The notes: generated by a model from the sequence alone, not told the origin. DNA of 64,000 nt from Alcaligenaceae bacterium (GCA_013416395.1 JACCEP010000002.1:620001-684000), one strand, 5' to 3'. Positions 17,654 to 27,176 are shown, counted from the first letter of the stretch. Made by a program: numbers and translations.

Positions 17654-19471
17654 ATGAGTGTTTCTTCTTCTGATACCGTACAAACGGGTGGGCATAACCG
17701 CGTTCTCACGGTCACCGGGCTGGCCGTGCAGATTGCGGGTGAGGCAGGCGTCAACCAGGCCGTAAAGTCGCTGCAGCTTGCTATTTCTCGTGGTGAAACC
17801 TTTGCACTGGTGGGCGAGTCGGGCTGTGGCAAGAGCATGACGGCGCTGGCGCTTTTGCGTCTGCTGCCAGAGGCGGGGCGTATTGCTGCCGGCAATATAT
17901 ACCTGGGCGATGTCGAGCTAAACACCTTGTCTGAGCAGCGCATGCGCGGTATCCGGGGTGGGCAGATCGGCATTATCTTTCAAGAGCCATCCACCAGCCT
18001 GAATCCGGTCATGACGATAGGGCAGCAAATGGCAGAAACCTTGCGCGCCCACACCGCCTATCGCGGCAAGGCGCTGGCTGAGCGTGCAGGGTGGTGGCTG
18101 GACCGGGTTGGTATTCCGGATGCGGTAAACCGCCTTAATGATTACCCATTCCAGTTTTCGGGCGGACAAAAGCAGCGCATCATGATTGCGATCGCCCTGG
18201 CGGCAGAGCCCAGGCTGCTGATCGCCGATGAGCCTACCACGGCGCTGGATGTGACAGTACAGGCGCAGATACTTGATTTACTTGCCAGCATCCAGAAAGA
18301 AATGGGGCTGGCAATTTTGCTCATTACCCATGATCTGGCGGTGGTCAAAAACGTGGCTGATTATGTCGCGCTCATGCGTGATGGTGAAATACTCGAAACC
18401 GTGGATGCCGCCACGTTTTTTGCGTCGCCCAAACACCCTTATGCACGCCAGCTGCTCGCCGCCATTCCTACCTTTGCCAAACGCGGACGGCCACTTTCGG
18501 CCCCACCTGAGGTAGCAGCGCAAAGCGCGGGCAAGGGCGTCTCTGGTCAAGGCGCAGCCAACACCAGCCAGGTTGATGCAAAACTCAATACGGTAGATGA
18601 AAAATCAGCGGCAGTGTCGGACAATGCCTTGGCCGACGTTGCGCGGCTTAGCAAAGCAGCGGCTTCCATTACCGGTAAGCCTTTGCTGGTGGTTGAAGGC
18701 CTTTCAGTCAGTTACGTGAAAAAGCGACGTTTCTGGTCTGCCGGCGATACAGCGGTTGATATCGTAAAAAACGTGTCGTTCGAACTGCGCGAGGGCGAGA
18801 CTCTGGCGCTGCTGGGCGAATCAGGCTGTGGCAAAACGACGACCGCCAAGGCGTTGTTGCGCCTATTGGATAAACAGGCGGTGGTTCGTGGTTCGGCCAA
18901 GTTTGATGGTGACGATATATTGACCGCCAGGCGCAGCGTGTTGCAGCGTCTGCGGCGATCGGTGCAGATTGTGTTTCAAGACCCCTATGCCTCATTGGAT
19001 CCCCGTATGCTAGTGGGTGATATTCTTGGCGAAGGCCTGGCTGCTCTGCATCCTGAACGCTCCCGCACCAAGCGCAGCAACCAGATCCGCGAGTTGCTCG
19101 ACAGAGTCGGTCTGCCCAGAGATACGGTAAATCGCTACCCGCATGAGTTCTCGGGTGGACAGCGCCAGCGCATTGCCATTGCCCGTGCACTGGCGGTAAA
19201 CCCCAGAGTACTCATCTGCGATGAGCCTACGTCGGCGCTGGATGTATCGGTTCAGGCGCAAATTCTAGACTTATTACAAACGCTGCAGGCTGAATTCCGT
19301 ATTGCCTATTTGTTCATTACCCATAATTTTGGCGTGGTGGAGTATCTGGCAGACCGCATCGCCATCATGCATCAAGGCAGTATTATCGAGATCGGCACAG
19401 CCAGCACGGTTCTGGAGTCGCCAAAGCATGCTGAAACCCGGCGCTTGCTCGATGCCGTTCCGCGCATTTGA
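17654..19471 (+). CDS. Peptide ABC transporter ATPase with two nucleotide-binding domains
   Basis: A fused DppD-DppF type ATPase of 605 residues that powers the two permeases. Domain 1 has Walker A GESGCGKS at 54-61, signature FSGGQKQR at 168-175 and LLIADEPTTALD. Domain 2 has Walker A at 388-395, FSGGQRQR and VLICDEPTSALD. An Ala/Ser/Lys-rich linker of about 60 residues joins them. Each domain ends with the oligopeptide-type tail (SPKHPYARQLLAAIP; SPKHAETRRLLDAVP). The ATG at 17654 has a strong GGAGGAG site upstream and is preferred over a start 36 bases earlier. The fused layout matches YejF of the YejABEF system. Confidence 0.94.
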   Translation: MSVSSSDTVQTGGHNRVLTVTGLAVQIAGEAGVNQAVKSLQLAISRGETFALVGESGCGKSMTALALLRLLPEAGRIAAGNIYLGDVELNTLSEQRMRGIRGGQIGIIFQEPSTSLNPVMTIGQQMAETLRAHTAYRGKALAERAGWWLDRVGIPDAVNRLNDYPFQFSGGQKQRIMIAIALAAEPRLLIADEPTTALDVTVQAQILDLLASIQKEMGLAILLITHDLAVVKNVADYVALMRDGEILETVDAATFFASPKHPYARQLLAAIPTFAKRGRPLSAPPEVAAQSAGKGVSGQGAANTSQVDAKLNTVDEKSAAVSDNALADVARLSKAAASITGKPLLVVEGLSVSYVKKRRFWSAGDTAVDIVKNVSFELREGETLALLGESGCGKTTTAKALLRLLDKQAVVRGSAKFDGDDILTARRSVLQRLRRSVQIVFQDPYASLDPRMLVGDILGEGLAALHPERSRTKRSNQIRELLDRVGLPRDTVNRYPHEFSGGQRQRIAIARALAVNPRVLICDEPTSALDVSVQAQILDLLQTLQAEFRIAYLFITHNFGVVEYLADRIAIMHQGSIIEIGTASTVLESPKHAETRRLLDAVPRI

Positions 19472-19564
19472 GTCGCCATCTGGGCTTATACTGAGTGTGA
19501 CGAGGCCGTGGCACACACGTACGCAAGGCCTTGATTTTGGGCTAAATGCCCATATATAGGCGTT

Positions 19565-20098
19565 ATGACACTTAAAGTTTACGATCTTCAGTGCGACCAG
19601 GGCCACGTGTTTGAAGGCTGGTTTCGCTCTGATGACAATTACGAAGCACAGCGCGCGCGCGGCCTGCTTGTGTGCCCTGTATGCGAAAGCAGCAAGGTAG
19701 ACAAAAAGCTGTCGGCGCCGCGGCTCAATGTCAGCCATATTCGACGCGAGGCGGCTGGCACGTCGTCGGCGTCCCATTCGGCCCCTGTGGTTAACAACGC
19801 GACTTCTGATACCGCATATTCTGGTAGGTCGCATGAGGCGGGCGCGGTCGCTGTTCCAGCCAGCGCCCAGATGGCGCAGTTACAGGCAGAGATGTTCAGG
19901 CAGATTCGTAAGGTAATCCGCAATACCGAAAACGTAGGTGTGCGCTTTGCTGATGAGGCTCGACGCATGCACGAGGGTGAAGCCCCTGAACGCGCCATCC
20001 GGGGTGTAGCTACTGCCGAAGAGCGCGAAGCCCTTGTGTCTGAAGGGATCGCGGTCATGCCTATCCCTGACTTTCTTGACGACGAGCGCTTGCAGTAA
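19565..20098 (+). CDS. DUF1178 family protein
   Basis: A cytoplasmic protein of 177 residues. The N-terminus MTLKVYDLQCDQGHVFEGWFRS, the CPVC pair at about 38-41 and KKLSAPRL are typical of DUF1178. The early Cys-His and CPVC could bind zinc like a small ribbon domain. The C-terminal half is acidic and helical (FADEARRMHEGEAPERAI). The family's function is unknown. The gene stands 93 bases after the ABC ATPase, in the same direction, and converges on efp. Confidence 0.9.
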   Translation: MTLKVYDLQCDQGHVFEGWFRSDDNYEAQRARGLLVCPVCESSKVDKKLSAPRLNVSHIRREAAGTSSASHSAPVVNNATSDTAYSGRSHEAGAVAVPASAQMAQLQAEMFRQIRKVIRNTENVGVRFADEARRMHEGEAPERAIRGVATAEEREALVSEGIAVMPIPDFLDDERLQ

Positions 20099-20264
20099 CC
20101 GCAGTTGCTAAAGCCGTGCTTTTATGGAGTCGCCAGGCTAACGGTTATACGGGCCTGGATGGCTGCGGCCGCGATGGCTTGAGTTTGCAGGGCTAGGGGC
20201 GCGCGCATTTTCGCCAGGAAGGCGCCGGGGCGCGTTTAATCATGGCTTTTGAAACCCTATGCGT

Positions 20265-20348
20265 AAAAAAACCTTCGCCGCATGCGCTAACCTTGAATGG
20301 CTGGATTAGTACCCAGCTTGGGCGTGCTTATGCGGCGAAGGTTTTTTT
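20265..20348. terminator. Bidirectional terminator with 19-bp perfect inverted repeat
   Basis: Arms 20265-20283 and 20330-20348 are perfect inverted repeats; each begins or ends in seven A or T and has the core CCTTCGCCGCAT. Both directions give a G+C stem followed by T7. The 46-base interior can form a second small hairpin (GCTGG...CCAGC). It lies between the convergent DUF1178 gene and efp, 34 bases past the efp stop, and should end transcripts from both sides. Confidence 0.85.
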
Positions 20349-20382
20349 GGCTGAGGCCCTTGATGCAAGGGCCGGGCCGGTA

Positions 20383-20940
20383 TTACATGACGCGGCTGCG
20401 GTATTCGCCCGTACGCGTGTCGATCTCTATTTTGTCGCCAATATTGCAGAACAGAGGTACAGAAATTTCGGTACCTGTGCTGAGTTTTGCCGGCTTGAGG
20501 ACCTTGCCCGAGGTGTCGCCCTTGACGGCAGGCTCGGTGTAATCAATTTGGCGTACCACAATAGTGGGTAGCTCGAGCGAAATGGCACGGCCTTCGTAGA
20601 AGACAACTTCGACCTGCATGCCTTCTTCGAGGTAGTTGAGCGTGTCGCCCATGCTTTCGGCTTCGACTTCGTACTGGTTGTACTCTTCGTCCATGAATAC
20701 ATACATGGGGTCCGCAAAGTATGAGTACGTGCACTCTTTTTTGTCGAGCACCACGATTTCAAATTTTTCGTCGGCTTTGTAGACCGACTCGCTGCCCGAA
20801 GCGGTGAGCAGGTTTTTGAATTTGAGTTTAACGACGGCCGAATTACGGCCAGACTTGTTGAGTTCTGCCTTCAGCACCACCAATGGGTCGTTGCCGACCA
20901 TGATGACGTTGCCGACACGCAGTTCTTGTGCGGTTTTCAT
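20383..20940 (-). CDS. efp: Elongation factor P, arginine-rhamnosylated type
   Basis: EF-P binds the ribosome between the P and E sites and relieves stalling at polyproline. The 185 residues form the usual three beta-barrel domains. The loop tip is SGRNSAVV with arginine at position 32, in place of the lysine used in E. coli. Arg32 is the residue rhamnosylated by EarP in Pseudomonas, Shewanella and Neisseria, and earP lies immediately upstream. The intergenic 88 bases contain a 7-bp stem (TGCTCCG/CGGAGCA). Confidence 0.97.
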   Translation of the reverse strand: MKTAQELRVGNVIMVGNDPLVVLKAELNKSGRNSAVVKLKFKNLLTASGSESVYKADEKFEIVVLDKKECTYSYFADPMYVFMDEEYNQYEVEAESMGDTLNYLEEGMQVEVVFYEGRAISLELPTIVVRQIDYTEPAVKGDTSGKVLKPAKLSTGTEISVPLFCNIGDKIEIDTRTGEYRSRVM

Positions 20941-21028
20941 AGGTTTTTAATACTCCGGGGGTTGCTTGCTCCGCCAGATAACGTCGCGGGCCGGAGCATG
21001 GCTTGCAAAGCCTGACATTTTATCCTTT

Positions 21029-22147
21029 TCAGGGCTCTTTCGCTTTGGTAGTGTGTTTCAGGCAAAAATCCACCAATGAAGTGACCAGATCAGGCTGGCT
21101 GGCCAGGGTGTCAGACCAGCGAGCGCTTTGGGTTTTCCAGGTGTTCCAGTGGTTGCCCTGCAAGGCCTGAGTCATTGTAGGCTGAAAGCCGGCGGCGTTG
21201 GCGTCGTTCCATTGCCTGATGGCCTGCTGCGCCATCTCTGGGAACGGTGAGCACGCCAGCCAGGCATTTAGCTTGATCATGTGTACATCGTCATCTTGCG
21301 GGTAAATATGCCAGAGCAGCGGCTTGCCCGCCCATAGCGCCCGCACCAGCGAGTCTTCGCCGCGTATGCAGTTCAGGTCGCAGCTCCATAGCAGCCGGTC
21401 AAAGCCTTGCTGGCTGACGAAGGGTATTTCTTGTACGGTGACATTTTCGTGTTGGCCGCGTGCCAGGCCAGTGCAAACGCCTGCCGGCACTAGAACGACG
21501 GCGCTGTGACCGCTAGCCTGCAAGGCGGTAAGCAACTGGCTGGCGGGGGCGTGGGCATAGCAAAACAGCATAACCAGCAACGCGCCAGCGTTGACGGCCT
21601 CAATCGCGGTGGAAGCTACCCGCAGATCGCGCAGCAGGAGGGCTCGGGCCTGTGGGGTGGCCTGCCATGCAGCGCGTTCTTCGGCAAGGCCGTTTTCACG
21701 TAAAAGCCCGCCAGTGCGAGGTGTGAAGCCTGGAAAGAAAAACGCTTTGCGCACGCCGCTGACCTGCAACGATGGCAAGGCATGAAACGATTCAACCCAG
21801 GGTTCAGCACTAAGGTATTCGAGGTTAATCCACAGGCTGCCAGCCTGCGCCATTTTTTGAATAAAATCAGCGGGCGGGTCGCAGGCAAAGGCTTCGATGA
21901 CGACCTGTTTCGGCTCGGGTAATGGCATATGCGCAACCCAATGCAGCACCTGTACGTACCCTATGGTCTGCTGCGCTAAGTTTGTGCTTACGGAAGGCTC
22001 GATGCGGGCAAAGCTATGCAAGTCATCGACCCATAGCCTTACGTCATGGTGGTGCGCCAGTTGTCGGGCCAGGCGCCAGCACACGCCGATATCGCCGAAG
22101 TTGTCGATGACCCGGCAGAAAATATCAAATGAAAGCCGGCGTGACAT
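21029..22147 (-). CDS. earP: EF-P arginine 32 rhamnosyltransferase
   Basis: EarP moves rhamnose from dTDP-beta-L-rhamnose to Arg32 of EF-P, an inverting N-glycosylation. The 372 residues form two Rossmann-like halves (GT-B). The family's N-terminal motif RVIDNFGDIGVCWRLARQL, with the conserved aspartates, and the donor-site motif GEDSLVRALWAGKPLLWHIYPQ are both intact. It lies 9 bases after the DUF2863 gene and directly before efp, so enzyme and substrate are probably made together. The dTDP-rhamnose genes are not in this window. Confidence 0.96.
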   Translation of the reverse strand: MSRRLSFDIFCRVIDNFGDIGVCWRLARQLAHHHDVRLWVDDLHSFARIEPSVSTNLAQQTIGYVQVLHWVAHMPLPEPKQVVIEAFACDPPADFIQKMAQAGSLWINLEYLSAEPWVESFHALPSLQVSGVRKAFFFPGFTPRTGGLLRENGLAEERAAWQATPQARALLLRDLRVASTAIEAVNAGALLVMLFCYAHAPASQLLTALQASGHSAVVLVPAGVCTGLARGQHENVTVQEIPFVSQQGFDRLLWSCDLNCIRGEDSLVRALWAGKPLLWHIYPQDDDVHMIKLNAWLACSPFPEMAQQAIRQWNDANAAGFQPTMTQALQGNHWNTWKTQSARWSDTLASQPDLVTSLVDFCLKHTTKAKEP

Positions 22148-22156
22148 GCGTGCAGG

Positions 22157-23359
22157 CTAATGAAACTGAATGGGGTCGAGGTCGGTTTCTTCAGGAAGCT
22201 CGGGGTGCAGCATTTCGCCCAGGGGGTTAGGAAAGTAGGGCGCGCCGCAGTCGTCGCAGAACTCGACGGAATACAGACCTGGCAACCGGCGTACGTCACT
22301 AATGCCCAGTTCTTTAAGCAAGGCCGCGATTTCATCAGGCATGTCGATGTCGCCGTTTTCCATGCCATCACTGGCGGCTTCTTCTTTGCTGAGCACAGGC
22401 CAGATGCAGCCGTAGATGACTTCGTTGCTGTTGCGGGTGCTGAAACCAACGCGATACTCTTCGGTAACGCTTTCACCGCAGGCCGCGATGACCGCACGCA
22501 GTTCGGTGCCAGGTACCTGAATGGCATTTTGCAGCCAGGTTACCGCAGCCTTAAGCGCCAGTGGTCGTATACGCCGATCTGCTTCACGGCTATTTATATA
22601 ATAGGCATCAGGTTGCAGGTACTCGACCTGGCAGCCGGTAAATGTGGTGGCCAAAATATGGCTGACGGCTTTGATCCAGTGGTCGCGGCAGCTTTCACGG
22701 CTTGGGTAGCTGTCGTCGCTCAGACGCGCTTGCCACTGAAACAAGGGCTGCCCGCGCGGAACAGTTATAACGCCAACCAAAAAGCGTGCGTCAGCCAGCA
22801 TGCCATCACTCTCGCCATGGTCGCGCAGCGCGCAGGGCTCTGTAGCTTGCCCGAGGGCCTCAAGGGCAAGACGCTGGGTCCAGGCGCGGGTTTCTTGAAA
22901 TGTTTGTGGCATTTGGTCAAAGCTGACCAGCGCCGGGATGATGGCGAGCTTGGCGCCAGGGGCGGCAATGTGCTTATGCAGCGCGTTGCTCAGTGCTTCG
23001 CGTTGGCCTTCTACTAGCTTGATGCCAGGCAGCTGATAACGTGTCCAGGCGACCAGCGGCGCAGAAAAAAGCAAGGCGTCATGTTCAACGCCGTCCAGGT
23101 TTACCGAGGTGGATTCAGACTGCGTTTCTGCCTGCTCAACCAGAATTTCATACGCGCCCGAGTCGGTAGCGATGAGATGATCAAGCGTATTTTCAATGGT
23201 TTTGTTCTTTCTGCCGAGCAGGAGCTTGTCGAGAACAAGGTTTAACTCGTGTTCCCAATAGTCATCTTCCAGGCGACTGCCTGAACGTGACAGAGCGGTC
23301 GTAAGCAAAAGCAGACGTTGTGCAACTTTGGAAAGGCGGGAAGCAGAGGGTGCAGACAT
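22157..23359 (-). CDS. DUF2863 family protein
   Basis: A 400-residue protein of a family that I know mainly from Burkholderiales; its function is unknown. No membrane helix or signal peptide is evident. The start MSAPSASRLSKVAQRL leads into a helical region, and the C-terminus has a conserved-looking FCDDCGAPYFPNPLGEMLHPE with a CxxC pair, perhaps a metal site. It is the first gene of a leftward group with earP and efp, and the 9-base gap to earP suggests co-transcription. Confidence 0.8.
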   Translation of the reverse strand: MSAPSASRLSKVAQRLLLLTTALSRSGSRLEDDYWEHELNLVLDKLLLGRKNKTIENTLDHLIATDSGAYEILVEQAETQSESTSVNLDGVEHDALLFSAPLVAWTRYQLPGIKLVEGQREALSNALHKHIAAPGAKLAIIPALVSFDQMPQTFQETRAWTQRLALEALGQATEPCALRDHGESDGMLADARFLVGVITVPRGQPLFQWQARLSDDSYPSRESCRDHWIKAVSHILATTFTGCQVEYLQPDAYYINSREADRRIRPLALKAAVTWLQNAIQVPGTELRAVIAACGESVTEEYRVGFSTRNSNEVIYGCIWPVLSKEEAASDGMENGDIDMPDEIAALLKELGISDVRRLPGLYSVEFCDDCGAPYFPNPLGEMLHPELPEETDLDPIQFH

Positions 23360-23431
23360 ACCGGAGACATAATGCGGGTGGGTGAATGTGTAGTGTACCC
23401 TCGATCGTCAGGGACGACGTGGGTCGATATA

Positions 23432-23461
23432 CAACAAACCCCGCCGGAGCGGGGTTTGTTG
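23432..23461 (-). terminator. Probable terminator after acnB
   Basis: A 13-bp perfect stem (CAACAAACCCCGC with GCGGGGTTTGTTG) and a 4-base loop lie 17 bases beyond the acnB stop. The T-rich outer part of the arm and the following GTTGTATA on the minus strand fit an intrinsic terminator, although the T run is interrupted. Confidence 0.65.
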
Positions 23462-23477
23462 CTGAGCGAAACGACGC

Positions 23478-26063
23478 TTAGATGCCTACGGAATCGGCAA
23501 TTTCCTTGAATTCTTCGATTTGGTCGAAGTTCATGTAGCGGTAGATCTGGTCGCTGCTGGCATCAAGAATGCCCATGTCGGCCAGATACTCTTGGCGCGT
23601 GGGGATGCGGCCCAGGCGTGAGCAGATGGCGGCCAGCTCGGCAGACCCCAGAAACACATTGGCGTTTTTGCCAAGTCGGTTGGGGAAGTTGCGTGTGCTG
23701 GTGGACATGACGGTAGCACCTTCACGTACTTGTGCCTGGTTACCCATGCACAGCGAGCAGCCGGGCATTTCCATGCGCGCGCCTGCAGTGCCCAGCACAC
23801 CGTAGTGGCCTTCTTCGCTAAGCTGCTTGGCGTCCATTTTGGTGGGCGGGGCCACCCACAACTTGGTGGGTATGTCGCGCTTGCCTTCGAGCAGCTTTGA
23901 AGCGGCACGGAAGTGGCCAATATTGGTCATGCAGCTACCGATGAACACCTCATCGATGACGGTGCCGGCAACATCGGACAAGGTCTTGACGTCGTCGGGG
24001 TCGTTAGGGCAGGCAACAATAGGCTCGATGATCTCGTCCATGTTGATTTCGATGACGGCAGCGTATTCGGCGTCGGCATCGGATTCAAGCAATTGCGGGT
24101 CTGCCAACCATGCTTCCATGGCTTTGATGCGACGTGCCAGGCTGCGTTCGTCTTCGTAGCCGTTGGCGATCATCCATTTGAGCAGCGTAATGTTGCTGTT
24201 GATGTACTCGATGATGGGCTCTTTGTTCAGGCGCACTGTGCAACCTGCTGCAGAACGTTCGGCTGAAGCGTCGGTGAGTTCGAAAGCCTGTTCGATTTTG
24301 AGATTGGGCAGGCCTTCGATTTCGAGAATACGGCCCGAGAAAATGTTTTTCTTGCCCTGTGTTTCGACGGTAAGCAAGTCGTTTTTGATGGCGTACAGCG
24401 GAATGGCGTTGACCAGATCGCGCAGGGTAACGCCAGGCTGCAGCTTGCCCTTGAACCGCACCAAGACCGACTCAGGCATATCGAGTGGCATGACGCCTGT
24501 GGCAGCCGCAAAAGCGACCAGGCCGGATCCGGCAGGAAAACTGATGCCAATGGGGAAACGGGTGTGCGAGTCACCGCCGGTGCCGACGGTGTCAGGCAGC
24601 AGCATGCGGTTGAGCCAGGAGTGAATAATGCCGTCGCCGGGGCGCAGGGACACGCCGCCACGAGTACTGATGAAATTGGGCAGTTCGTGGTGCGTTTTGA
24701 CGTCTACAGGCTTGGGGTAGGCGGCAGTGTGGCAGAACGACTGCATGACCAGATCGGCCGAGAAGCCCAGGCAAGCCAGATCTTTGAGCTCGTCACGCGT
24801 CATGGGGCCAGTAGTGTCCTGGCTACCCACAGAGGTCATGCGGGGCTCGCAGTAGGTGCCGGGGCGCACGCCCTTGCCTTCGGGCAAGCCGCAGGCACGG
24901 CCGACCATTTTCTGGGCCAGTGTGTAACCCTTGTCGGTTTCGGCAGGGTTATGGGGCAGGCGGAACAGGTTAGAGGTTGGCAGCCCCAGCGCTTCGCGTG
25001 CCTTGGCGGTGAGACCGCGACCGATAATAAGTGGAATGCGGCCACCGGCGCGTGCTTCGTCAAACAGCACTTCTGATTTGACGTGGAACTCGGCGATGAC
25101 TTTGCCGTCTTTGAGCGCTTTGCCTTCGTACGGGCGCAACTCGATGACGTCACCCATTTCCATTTGTGAAACGTCAAGTTCAATAGGCAGAGCGCCAGCG
25201 TCTTCCATGGTGTTGTAGAAGATCGGGGCGATTTTGTTGCCCAGACATACGCCGCCAAACCGTTTGTTGGGCACGTAGGGGATGTCTTGACCGGTATGCC
25301 ACAGTACAGAGTTGGTGGCCGATTTGCGTGAGGAGCCAGTACCAACCACGTCGCCCACATAGGCAACCAGATGGCCTTTTTCTTTGAGGCTTTGTATGAA
25401 TTTGATGGGGCCGATCTTGCCCGGCTCTTCGGGCTGGATGCCCGGACGCGGGTTTTTGAGCATGGCCAGCGCGTGCAGCGGAATGTCGGGGCGGCTCCAG
25501 GCGTCAGGGGCAGGCGACAGATCGTCAGTGTTGGTTTCGCCGCTAACCTTGAAAACGGTGAGTGTCAGGCTTTCAGGGACTTCGGGGCGGCTGGTGAACC
25601 ATTCGGCATCAGCCCAGCTTTGCAGTATTTCGCTGGCGTATTTGTTGCCATTGTCGGCTTTTTCTTTGATGTCGTGGAAGGCATCGAAAACCAGCAGTGT
25701 TTTCTTGAGTGCCTCGGCGGCGACAGGTGCCAGTGTTTCGTTATCGAGCAATTCGATAAGTGGGCTGATGTTGTAGCCCCCAAGCATGGTGCCCAGCAGT
25801 TCGGTGGCGTGCTTTGGATCAATGAGGGCACAGGTTTCTTTGCCCAGGGTGATGGCGGCAAGGTACGAGGCCTTGACTTTGGCGGCGTCGTCTACGCCTG
25901 CGGGCACACGGTGGGTGAACAGGTCGACCAGGAATTGCTCTTCGCCTGCCGGGGGAGCCTTGAGCAGTTCAATGAGCTCAGCGGTTTGTTGGGCGGTAAG
26001 AGGAAGGGGGGGGATGCCTGACGCGGCACGTTCGGCCACATGTTGGCGATAGGATTCAAGCAT
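23478..26063 (-). CDS. acnB: Aconitate hydratase B
   Basis: Bifunctional aconitase and 2-methylisocitrate dehydratase of the AcnB type, 861 residues. It starts with the AcnB-specific HEAT-like domain ([19 protein letters not shown]). The [4Fe-4S] ligands are C711 in [15 protein letters not shown], and C769 and C772 in GCSLCMGNQ, essentially at the E. coli positions. It supplies isocitrate to the TCA cycle and can hydrate 2-methyl-cis-aconitate in the propionate pathway encoded next door. About 80 bases upstream of the start lies the 23-nt inverted repeat shared with the mdh-gntR region, which suggests control by that regulator. Confidence 0.98.
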   Translation of the reverse strand: MLESYRQHVAERAASGIPPLPLTAQQTAELIELLKAPPAGEEQFLVDLFTHRVPAGVDDAAKVKASYLAAITLGKETCALIDPKHATELLGTMLGGYNISPLIELLDNETLAPVAAEALKKTLLVFDAFHDIKEKADNGNKYASEILQSWADAEWFTSRPEVPESLTLTVFKVSGETNTDDLSPAPDAWSRPDIPLHALAMLKNPRPGIQPEEPGKIGPIKFIQSLKEKGHLVAYVGDVVGTGSSRKSATNSVLWHTGQDIPYVPNKRFGGVCLGNKIAPIFYNTMEDAGALPIELDVSQMEMGDVIELRPYEGKALKDGKVIAEFHVKSEVLFDEARAGGRIPLIIGRGLTAKAREALGLPTSNLFRLPHNPAETDKGYTLAQKMVGRACGLPEGKGVRPGTYCEPRMTSVGSQDTTGPMTRDELKDLACLGFSADLVMQSFCHTAAYPKPVDVKTHHELPNFISTRGGVSLRPGDGIIHSWLNRMLLPDTVGTGGDSHTRFPIGISFPAGSGLVAFAAATGVMPLDMPESVLVRFKGKLQPGVTLRDLVNAIPLYAIKNDLLTVETQGKKNIFSGRILEIEGLPNLKIEQAFELTDASAERSAAGCTVRLNKEPIIEYINSNITLLKWMIANGYEDERSLARRIKAMEAWLADPQLLESDADAEYAAVIEINMDEIIEPIVACPNDPDDVKTLSDVAGTVIDEVFIGSCMTNIGHFRAASKLLEGKRDIPTKLWVAPPTKMDAKQLSEEGHYGVLGTAGARMEMPGCSLCMGNQAQVREGATVMSTSTRNFPNRLGKNANVFLGSAELAAICSRLGRIPTRQEYLADMGILDASSDQIYRYMNFDQIEEFKEIADSVGI

Positions 26064-26397
26064 GGTGCATGCCCTTTATCGATGAATGGTAAGAGTATGT
26101 TTTATGTGACTATTGTAGAAGCAAATGGTGCACTGAAGCAAATGTCTTATATCTTATATAAGACATAAGATTGGTATGTGTTGTACGCACACCAAGATGC
26201 TGGCGTGGCGGTGTGAGATGGCCTGCCGCCAGCTGGCCACGTAGCGCTGTTGTTGTGCCGATGCGTCTGTCGTCAGGGCTTGTCGGGAATGCTGGACTGC
26301 CGCGCAGGGCCGGGCCAAGATCGGCTAAACAGCTTGTGTACAGCCCAACATATGGTCGAACTTACAGCCGAGTGTATGGCCCAGCATATGGTCGAGC
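26064..26397. other. Intergenic region upstream of acnB
   Basis: This 334-base stretch carries the acnB promoter region with the operator at 26143-26165, and a short direct repeat near its left-hand neighbour gene. I see no convincing gene in it. Confidence 0.7.
26143..26165. promoter_or_regulatory. Operator-like inverted repeat upstream of acnB
   Basis: Arms TGTCTTATAT and ATATAAGACA flank a 3-base spacer. Twenty-two of the 23 bases are identical to 38699-38720 in the mdh-gntR intergenic region. The right part also contains its own palindrome, CTTATATAAG. The GT...AC outline fits sites of GntR-family regulators; the gntR gene at 38833 is the natural candidate binder. Confidence 0.7.
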
Positions 26398-26400
26398 TTA
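26343..26400. repeat. Two-copy direct repeat, 36-base period
   Basis: A 22-nt unit with the core CATATGGTCGA occurs at 26343-26364 and again at 26379-26400, differing at two bases. It lies just past the stop of the GNAT gene. Confidence 0.6.
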
Positions 26401-26673
26401 GACCACTAGCACTTTGTATTCAGGGTGGCGCTCTATATATGTGGCGACGTACGAGCACATGGGGCGCACTTTGAGGGCCTGCTCTGTTGCGGTTTCGAGC
26501 GCTGCGCGGGTGAGGTCGCCGGCGATACCCCGGCCGCCCACGGCTTCAGGCACGCCTGTATGGGTAATCGTCATGACGCCGTTCTGCAGATCATAGTCTT
26601 GTACAGAGAGTATGCCGTCTTCGGTCCATTCGAAACGGCTTTGGGCGACGTTGTGCTGTATAGCGCGGCTCAT
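26398..26673 (-). CDS. Small GNAT-like N-acetyltransferase (COG2388 type)
   Basis: A 91-residue protein resembling the short YidJ/YjdJ-like GNAT proteins, which use acetyl-CoA. The family core is visible in ITHTGVPEAVGGRGIAGDLTRAALE (an acetyl-CoA-binding GxGxxG-like turn) and RPMCSYVATYIERHPEY, where the cysteine and the final tyrosine are typical. I place the start at 26673 (MSRAIQHN), with AAGGA 7 bases upstream. The substrate is unknown. It is the last gene of the leftward run that begins with prpB. Confidence 0.82.
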   Translation of the reverse strand: MSRAIQHNVAQSRFEWTEDGILSVQDYDLQNGVMTITHTGVPEAVGGRGIAGDLTRAALETATEQALKVRPMCSYVATYIERHPEYKVLVV

Positions 26674-26776
26674 AGTGGTTAATCCTTGTGGTGTGTGCAT
26701 ACGATGTAGAAGGTTGGATCAAATACAGGCGTGCTCGCAGCGCATTGGTTGCACTGCCCTGGCTGGTGCGAGTGTG

Positions 26777-27175
26777 TCAGGGCGTGCCCAGCAGCAACAG
26801 CACAACCCAGACGGCCAGCATGGCGACGATGCCGATGAAGCAGCCACCCCACAAGCCCATGAGTGGCCATTTGATTGCGGTGGGTACTTTGCTGCGTTCT
26901 ACATGCGGGAGCAGGCGATTGGCGTGGCCGATGATCCAGAACTGGCTGGACGGAAAGGCCAGCCGTAAAAAGTAGTCGAGCAGCATGGCGACCTTGAGGG
27001 GCAGCGGGTAACGCTCCCAGGGTTGTCGATCAAGGTAGGGGTGACGCAGGGTATTGTTGGTGATCTGGATGCGAAACAGCCAAAGGTATAGCCCGGATAC
27101 CAGTGTTGTCAGTGCGCAGGCGACCAGCAGCGTAAACAGAAATGGTAGGGCGTAATAAGCGAAATTTGTCAGCAT
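26777..27175 (-). CDS. Hypothetical inner-membrane protein
   Basis: Not recognised. It has 132 residues, with two hydrophobic helices near the N-terminus (about 5-35) and one long helix at the C-terminus (about 105-130). Between them is a hydrophilic stretch with NNTLRHPYLDRQPWERYPLPLK. The ATG at 27175 is preferred over a TTG two codons earlier. The gene is 44 bases after prpD, so it could be the last propionate-operon gene or have its own transcript. An inverted repeat spans its translation start. Confidence 0.65.
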   Translation of the reverse strand: MLTNFAYYALPFLFTLLVACALTTLVSGLYLWLFRIQITNNTLRHPYLDRQPWERYPLPLKVAMLLDYFLRLAFPSSQFWIIGHANRLLPHVERSKVPTAIKWPLMGLWGGCFIGIVAMLAVWVVLLLLGTP

Positions 27176-27176
27176 A

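Noticed and set aside
20265-20348. Terminal inverted repeats of a small transposon
   Set aside because: The A7/T7 ends and the position between convergent genes fit a bidirectional terminator better, and there is no target-site duplication evident.
22160-23017. Long frame of 285 codons opposite the DUF2863 gene
   Set aside because: It is antisense to a supported coding region; its composition is that of a reverse-frame shadow.
26171-26401. Tyrosine-rich short frame with a 12-residue repeat
   Set aside because: The apparent peptide repeat is a by-product of the 36-base DNA repeat; there is no SD and the rest of the frame is not protein-like.
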